Shown piece by piece: positions 59,537 to 64,000 of a DNA stretch of 64,000 nucleotides. Source of the DNA: SIG589 sp045652465. Lineage in GTDB: Bacteria; Bacillota; Clostridia; Oscillospirales; Acutalibacteraceae. A model generated the notes under the pieces. It saw only the letters and a list, made by a program, of their open reading frames with translations. It was not told the origin of the DNA and made no database searches. Within the stretch, counting starts at the first letter, position 1. Each line of letters opens with the position of its first letter. The stretch spans positions 40,012 through 104,011 of the forward strand of contig JAZRUI010000004.1 in assembly GCA_045652465.1 (NCBI GenBank). The letters are read 5' to 3'. A program made the position numbers and the translations under genes.

Positions 59537-59703
59537 AGCATCACCTTTCCTTTTTTTCGATAATATTTTATCATAAAATGCATAAAAAATCTTTCAAAAA
59601 TTGTTGGAGCAATTTCCCGATTTTGGGGAATTTTCCGTTATTTTCTTCTATTTTCTCTATTTTTCTCTTGTTTTCAAAATGTGAAAGTTTTTGGAATTTT
59701 ATG

Positions 59704-59732
59704 TTGACAAATATTGTAAAACAAACTATAAT
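59704..59732 (+). promoter_or_regulatory. Consensus sigma-A promoter of the DUF6514 gene
   Basis: Perfect TTGACA (59704-59709), 17-bp spacer, perfect TATAAT (59727-59732). The preceding 80 bases are very T-rich, which could act as an UP-like element. Confidence 0.9.
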
Positions 59733-59775
59733 GTTTATGCAAAAACTTCTCACGGTTATTGGCTTGGGGTGTTTT

Positions 59776-59997
59776 ATGGATAAGCAAAATGTTAAAATTA
59801 TCAGCCATTTAGAGTTCGATGAAAACGGAGTCAACATTCCGATTTACGGGCTCGAAATAAAACGCGGGGATGCAGTTTTTGTCTTCCCTGATTTGGTCAC
59901 CGATAAAGATAGGCTTATCCGCTTTTGCAGGTTAATCGAAAATGATATTCCCGATGAGAAAATATTGCTCGAGCTTTTCGAGGACTTTTTGTTTTGA
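59776..59997 (+). CDS. DUF6514 small protein
   Basis: 73 residues from ATG at 59776 (GGGGTG upstream); longer in-frame starts fall upstream of or inside the promoter. VNIPIYGLEIKRGDAVFVFPDLVTDKDRLIRFCRLIEN matches a small clostridial family annotated DUF6514. Function unknown. Monocistronic with a consensus promoter, so high expression is expected. Confidence 0.85.
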   Translation: MDKQNVKIISHLEFDENGVNIPIYGLEIKRGDAVFVFPDLVTDKDRLIRFCRLIENDIPDEKILLELFEDFLF

Positions 59998-60017
59998 TAT
60001 ATATATATAATATATGC

Positions 60018-60046
60018 TTGATATTTGCAAAACCACATGGTATAAT
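60018..60046 (+). promoter_or_regulatory. Promoter of the exopolysaccharide locus
   Basis: TTGATA (60018-60023), 17-bp spacer, consensus TATAAT (60041-60046). The -10 lies at the centre of the palindrome at 60029-60059. Confidence 0.75.
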
Positions 60047-60059
60047 ACTATGTGGTTTT
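60029..60059. promoter_or_regulatory. 31-bp palindrome: terminator and possible operator
   Basis: Outer 10-bp arms (AAAACCACAT, 60029-60038, with 60050-60059), an inner GTAT/ATAC pair and one G-T. Followed by T it works as the DUF6514 terminator; as DNA it spans the exopolysaccharide -10 box. Confidence 0.8.
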
Positions 60060-60122
60060 TTATGTTTGTTAAAACTAATTAATTTATTTCAAGGCGAAAT
60101 GCCCGAGAGGATGGATAACACC

Positions 60123-60842
60123 ATGAACGAAATTTCAATTTGGCAGGTGCTAAACATAATCGTTAAGCGATTGTGGTTAATCTTGCTCGTTGCTGTAATC
60201 TTTGCAGGAAGCGCATATGTTTACAATTCCAATTTTGTAACACCTACTTATGCTGCGCGCTCCTCGGTTATTGCTACCAACGGCGGTATTATAGAGAATC
60301 CGCAAAACACAAGCAGCAAAATCAGCAGTTCCGACCTTGCTTCTTCTTTGAGCATCGTTGACACCTGCGTTGATGTTTTCAAGACCTATAGCTTCTATGA
60401 AGAGCTTGCCGAGCAACCCGAAATCGCTCGTTATGGTTTTTCGCCCATCCAGCTTAAGAGCATGACTAAGGTTGGCCGCAGAAGCGAGGAATCCTTATTT
60501 ATCGACTTGAGAATCGCTAACACCGACCCCAAGACCGCTGTTGTTGTTGCTAACTGTGTTGCAAATTTAGCGCAACACTATATTTCGACCAAGCTTCCCA
60601 ATGCGCTTATCGTTCCTGCTGATAAATGCATTTCGGCTTATCTCACCGGTCCGCTCACAACAAGAAATACCATTCTCTTCTTTATGTTCGGCGCATTCGT
60701 TTCGGTAGTATTCTTTATTATCCTCGCCGCAACCGACAAGACCATCAAGGACGAAGATGAAATCACAAAGAAATATAACGTTGCTGTTTTGGGAGTTGTT
60801 CCCGATTTCGATGCAAAAACTGTTAAGGGGGCAAGAAAATGA
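60123..60842 (+). CDS. Wzz/capsular polysaccharide chain-length protein
   Basis: 239 residues from ATG at 60123 (GAGAGGA 11 nt upstream); in-frame ATGs at 60099 and 60111 are alternatives. Two spans (about 17-36 and 178-199) flank an outside domain, the Wzz layout. It is the membrane activator that works with the BY-kinase encoded next, in the split Firmicutes arrangement. Overlaps the kinase gene by 4 bp. Confidence 0.9.
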   Translation: MNEISIWQVLNIIVKRLWLILLVAVIFAGSAYVYNSNFVTPTYAARSSVIATNGGIIENPQNTSSKISSSDLASSLSIVDTCVDVFKTYSFYEELAEQPEIARYGFSPIQLKSMTKVGRRSEESLFIDLRIANTDPKTAVVVANCVANLAQHYISTKLPNALIVPADKCISAYLTGPLTTRNTILFFMFGAFVSVVFFIILAATDKTIKDEDEITKKYNVAVLGVVPDFDAKTVKGARK

Positions 60843-61567
60843 GTAATAACCAGATAGAAAACAACGCACAGAGCACACAAAATGTTACTGCTCATTTTGC
60901 CGTAGTTGAAGCCTATAAAATGATTCGTACTAATCTCCTTTTCCTGCTTTCGCAGTCAAACGAGAAGATTATAACCGTTTCCAGCTCGATAGCAGGCGAA
61001 GGTAAATCCACCACCGCTATCAATATCGCAGTTGCTTTTTCCCAGCTCGGAAGCCGAGTTTTGCTTATCGATTCCGATATGCGCAAGCCCTCGGTTCATA
61101 AGAAGCTGCGCCTTCCCAACAAGGCCGGTATTTCCTCGCTGCTTGTTGGATTCTCGACCCTTGAGGAAACCATTAACCAGATCAATGATAACTTCGATGT
61201 TATAACCTCGGGTCCGACCCCTCCGAATCCCTCCGAATTGTTAGGCTCGGATAAGATGTCGGCTCTCTTAAAGGAACTTAACGAGAGATATGATTATATC
61301 GTTCTCGATACTCCCCCCGTTAACATCGTTCCTGATGCTTTGGTTGTTGCACCGCACACCGCAGGTATCGTTTTCGTTGTTCGCGACTTTATAACAACAC
61401 ACGAGCAGTTCCAAAAGGCTCTCGGCAGCATTGAGTTTGCCGGCGTTCGTTTCCTTGGAACCATCCTCAACGGTCACACTAACAAGTCGGGTCGCCGTTA
61501 TAAATACCGTTATCGTTATCGCTACCGTTATCGCTACAATTCCTACGGTTACTACAATTACAAGTAG
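60839..61567 (+). CDS. Bacterial tyrosine kinase CpsD/CapB type
   Basis: 242 residues. Walker A SSIAGEGKSTTA (about 49-60), Walker A' VLLIDSDMRKP (about 74-84) and Walker B YIVLDTPP are the BY-kinase signature. The C-terminal Tyr cluster, the autophosphorylation site, is unusual: eleven Tyr in the last 25 residues, mostly alternating with Arg (Tyr-Arg repeats). It controls polysaccharide assembly with Wzz and the PHP phosphatase. Confidence 0.95.
   Translation: MSNNQIENNAQSTQNVTAHFAVVEAYKMIRTNLLFLLSQSNEKIITVSSSIAGEGKSTTAINIAVAFSQLGSRVLLIDSDMRKPSVHKKLRLPNKAGISSLLVGFSTLEETINQINDNFDVITSGPTPPNPSELLGSDKMSALLKELNERYDYIVLDTPPVNIVPDALVVAPHTAGIVFVVRDFITTHEQFQKALGSIEFAGVRFLGTILNGHTNKSGRRYKYRYRYRYRYRYNSYGYYNYK
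61499..61540 (+). repeat. Six-base-type tandem repeat coding Tyr-Arg
   Basis: Tandem TAY-CGY codon pairs with small variations, coding seven Tyr alternating with Lys or Arg at the end of the BY-kinase. The unit is 6 bp, so gain or loss of units keeps the frame. Confidence 0.8.
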
Positions 61568-61578
61568 GTGCCTAACGA

Positions 61579-62295
61579 ATGTATATTGATATTCACGCGC
61601 ACATACTCCCCGCAGTTGACGATGGAGCAAAGAATATCGATGAATCTCTCTCGCTGCTGCGAATGCTGAAAAAGCAAAATGTTGATGCGGTTGCTGTTTC
61701 GCCGCATTTTTATCCGCGCAGGGAAAATTCGATTGAGGAATACAAAGCGAGAATTTCCCATGCATATCAGCGGCTTCTTGAATATACCGATAATGACATT
61801 CCCGAAATCTATCTCGGAAGCGAGGTTCATTTCTTTAAGGGAATATCAAAGTTTTCGGATATTCGGAAATTATGCATTGGCAACTCGAATTATATTCTTA
61901 TTGAATTTCCTTATCGCGATATTTCCTATTCCATGGCAAGCGAAATTATCGACCTTTATTTGAATCAGGGTATTATTCCCATTTTGGCGCACATCGAGCG
62001 TTACCGTTCTTTCCGCGGATTTGAGCATATTCTTCGCCTGATTCGTGATGGTTTTGCGCTCGGTCAGATTAACGCCTATTCACTTATGGAATTCAAGGCT
62101 CGCCGCGCAACCAAAAAACTCATTAAAAACGGGTTTGTTAGTTTTATTGCGAGCGATTGCCACTCGGTCGATGAAATTCCGCCCAAAATCGAGGACGCCC
62201 TTAGGATTATCGAAAAGAAATTCGAGCCTTCGGTTTTATCCAAAATCAAAGCCGACAACGCGGATTTATATCAAAAAATTAGGGGGAACAATTAA
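61579..62295 (+). CDS. PHP-type tyrosine phosphatase (CpsB/CapC)
   Basis: 238 residues after an AGGTG site. MYIDIHAHILPAVDDGAKN gives the metal-binding His6 and His8; later metal ligands lie in SPHFYP, GSEVHF, AHIERYR and SDCHS. It dephosphorylates the BY-kinase in Gram-positive capsule systems. Part of the exopolysaccharide operon. Confidence 0.95.
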   Translation: MYIDIHAHILPAVDDGAKNIDESLSLLRMLKKQNVDAVAVSPHFYPRRENSIEEYKARISHAYQRLLEYTDNDIPEIYLGSEVHFFKGISKFSDIRKLCIGNSNYILIEFPYRDISYSMASEIIDLYLNQGIIPILAHIERYRSFRGFEHILRLIRDGFALGQINAYSLMEFKARRATKKLIKNGFVSFIASDCHSVDEIPPKIEDALRIIEKKFEPSVLSKIKADNADLYQKIRGNN

Positions 62296-64000
62296 ATGCG
62301 AGCACTCTTGCGAGTTTTAAAAAACATAAAGCATCTTCACATTGGCATTATTTTCTTAGCCGATGCGCTTTTGCTTTTCACTGCTTCCCTTTTCTCGCAT
62401 GTTGTTGTTTCCTCGGTGGTTGAATACCACACGAGCGATATTTCCCTCGCCATCAGCATCACAATCCCCGCAGTTATATGCCTTTTGGGTCTTTTAGGCT
62501 TTAGGGTTTATAAAATAATGCTAAAGCATATGTCTGCCAGCGGATTTATGCGTTGCTTCCTCGGAATTACCTTTGGTATGGTTATTATGATAGCCCTCGA
62601 GGTTTTTGCGTTCGATTTCCATCATAGACTTTTCTATATTCTCTTCTATTCGATTTCGGTTATTTGCATTGAGCTTGTTCGCGTTATATATAGCATAGCG
62701 CAGTATAGAATGCGAGCAATAAGCTTTAAGCGAAAAACCGCCATCCCAACCCTCATCGTTGGCGCCGGCTACACGGGCACCCATGTGCTGCACGAGATGC
62801 TCATTACCGATAATGTTAACTATGCACCGGTTGGTTTTGTTGATGATAACCCGGCACTTACGGGTATGGATATCGACGGAGTTAAGGTTTTAGGACCCTC
62901 TCTTTTGATTCCTGAATTTTGTCGCAAACTGAATGTTAAGGTTATTTTGTTTGCTATCCCCTCCTGCGCCGAGGAGCGCCGCAAGAGCATTTTGCGAATT
63001 TGCTCGCAAACGGGCGCCGAGGTTAAGGTTATTCCGTCGGTTTGGGACCTTGCAAGCGATGTTAAATTCCTGCCGCAGGTTACCTCCATTAATGTTGAGG
63101 ATGTTTTAGGCCGAAATGTTGTTCAAATGGATGAGGCCGATTTCCTGCCCTTTTTAAAGGGAAAAACTGTTATGGTAACCGGCGTTGGCTCGATAGGCTC
63201 GGAAATTTGCCGCCAGGTTATTAAGGGTCATGTTGCCCATCTCTTGATGGTTGATATTTATGAAAACAACGCCTATGATATTCAGCAAGAGCTGATCAGC
63301 GAAGGCCATGGCGATAAGATTTCAACCGAAATCGCTTCGGTTAGAGATTATGATAAGATGCGCCATCTCTTCGAAAAATATAAGCCCGATTTAGTTTTCC
63401 ACGCTGCCGCGCACAAGCATGTGCCGCTTATGGAAACCAATCCCGAAGAGGCGGTTAAGAACAACATTTTGGGAACCTATAATGTTGCCCGCCTTTGCGA
63501 GGAATTCGGCACCAAGAAGATGGTTCTCATCTCGACCGACAAGGCGGTTAACCCCACCAATGTTATGGGCGCATCCAAGCGCTGCTGCGAGATGACCATG
63601 CAATATATGGCTCAAAAAACCAAGGGAACTGAATTCGTTGCGGTTCGTTTCGGAAATGTTCTCGGCTCTAACGGCTCGGTTATCCCGCTATTCGTTAAGC
63701 AAATTGAGCATGGCGGTCCCGTTACGGTTACACACCCTGACATCATCCGCTACTTTATGACCATTCCCGAGGCTGTTTCGCTCGTTTTAGAGGCGGGCGC
63801 TATGGCAAAGGGCGGCGAGATATTCGTTCTTGATATGGGTGCGCCTGTTAAAATTGACGACCTTGCAAGAAATTTAATTAAGCTTTCAGGTCTCAAACCA
63901 GATGTTGATATTAAAATTTCTTATACTGGTCTTCGTCCTGGTGAAAAATTATATGAAGAAAAGCTTATGTCTGAAGAGGGTATGAAAACAACTCCAAATA
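62296..64000 (+). CDS. Nucleotide-sugar 4,6-dehydratase, CapD/PglF-type (cut by window)
   Basis: 568 residues visible, start ATG at 62296, right after the PHP gene. Four N-terminal spans (about 18-130), a first Rossmann domain (TLIVGAGYTGTHVL, about 153-166), then the catalytic SDR domain with STDKAVNPTNVMGASKR and RFGNVLGSNGS. It makes a keto-sugar from UDP-sugar at the membrane and primes exopolysaccharide synthesis. The NAD loop is GVGSIG, one residue shorter than the usual GAGGSIG. The C-terminus lies beyond 64000. Confidence 0.93.
   Translation, partial: MRALLRVLKNIKHLHIGIIFLADALLLFTASLFSHVVVSSVVEYHTSDISLAISITIPAVICLLGLLGFRVYKIMLKHMSASGFMRCFLGITFGMVIMIALEVFAFDFHHRLFYILFYSISVICIELVRVIYSIAQYRMRAISFKRKTAIPTLIVGAGYTGTHVLHEMLITDNVNYAPVGFVDDNPALTGMDIDGVKVLGPSLLIPEFCRKLNVKVILFAIPSCAEERRKSILRICSQTGAEVKVIPSVWDLASDVKFLPQVTSINVEDVLGRNVVQMDEADFLPFLKGKTVMVTGVGSIGSEICRQVIKGHVAHLLMVDIYENNAYDIQQELISEGHGDKISTEIASVRDYDKMRHLFEKYKPDLVFHAAAHKHVPLMETNPEEAVKNNILGTYNVARLCEEFGTKKMVLISTDKAVNPTNVMGASKRCCEMTMQYMAQKTKGTEFVAVRFGNVLGSNGSVIPLFVKQIEHGGPVTVTHPDIIRYFMTIPEAVSLVLEAGAMAKGGEIFVLDMGAPVKIDDLARNLIKLSGLKPDVDIKISYTGLRPGEKLYEEKLMSEEGMKTTPN

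Overview
The window looks like a chromosome segment of an anaerobic gut Clostridia (Bacillota), probably an Oscillospirales/Ruminococcaceae-type lineage. The support is the Gram-positive gene orders (tig-clpP-clpX; rplS-lepB-rbgA-rnhB-yraN; yhaM-trmK-rqcH), ThyX in place of ThyA, a dimeric GlyS, a DUF1540 protein, a dockerin-bearing exported protein and strong AGGAGG-type ribosome sites. The lineage is an inference; no rRNA gene is present. Genes on both strands are tightly packed, with many intrinsic terminators and sigma-A-type promoters.

Layout. 1-4.6 kb (minus strand): one operon, thyX-tmk-DJ-1-5-FCL-mltG-U32 peptidase, joining dTMP synthesis and folate recycling to peptidoglycan and tRNA/rRNA maintenance; a long-form PRPP synthase diverges from it. 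5.9-10.05 kb: an accessory island between prs and clpX. It holds a four-gene minus operon (metallophosphoesterase, cREC-type receiver, two unknowns), a divergent WYL-regulator-like gene with a 26-bp palindrome between them, and a membrane-protein gene lying between two exact 31-bp copies of the 3' end of clpX. 10.05-13.4 kb: clpX, clpP and a trigger factor with a Lys/Ala/Pro tail. 13.5-19.8 kb: phosphoesterase, DUF1540, thrC, dipeptidase, yraN, rnhB, rbgA, lepB, rplS with a leader. 19.9-22.5 kb: Ca/Na exchanger, Lrp regulator, aminotransferase. 22.7-27.2 kb: a 1493-residue exported dockerin/SGNH-hydrolase protein, which implies a cellulosome-like system elsewhere in the genome.

27.4-29.3 kb: a small HTH protein, an SDR oxidoreductase, tRNA-Gln(CTG) with a duplicated 3' end and a 132-bp structured insert, and tRNA-Ala(GGC). 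29.3-34.3 kb: an L-fucose locus (AraC regulator, FucI, cytoplasmic GH29 fucosidase, then a mutarotase-like gene). 34.3-39.2 kb: AI-2E and SLC13-type transporters, nagA and a ROK-type kinase for N-acetylhexosamines. With the fucosidase and dockerin protein this suggests use of host mucin or plant glycans. 39.5-43.4 kb: kinase-like protein, serS, glyS, tRNA-Arg(CCT). 43.4-48.4 kb: an ABC-2 exporter operon led by a zinc-ribbon membrane protein. 48.5-55.6 kb: beta-lactamase-fold hydrolase, RlmD/RumA-type methyltransferase, membrane proteins, PcrA. 55.7-59.3 kb: yhaM, DUF1858, trmK, rqcH. 59.8-64 kb: DUF6514, then the start of an exopolysaccharide locus (Wzz, BY-kinase, PHP phosphatase, CapD/PglF-type dehydratase cut by the window end).

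Most unusual signals: two places where the 3' end of a gene (clpX, tRNA-Gln) is duplicated exactly around a small insert with no integrase; the palindrome-controlled accessory operon; and an exopolysaccharide promoter whose -10 box lies inside a 31-bp palindrome that also reads as the upstream gene's terminator.
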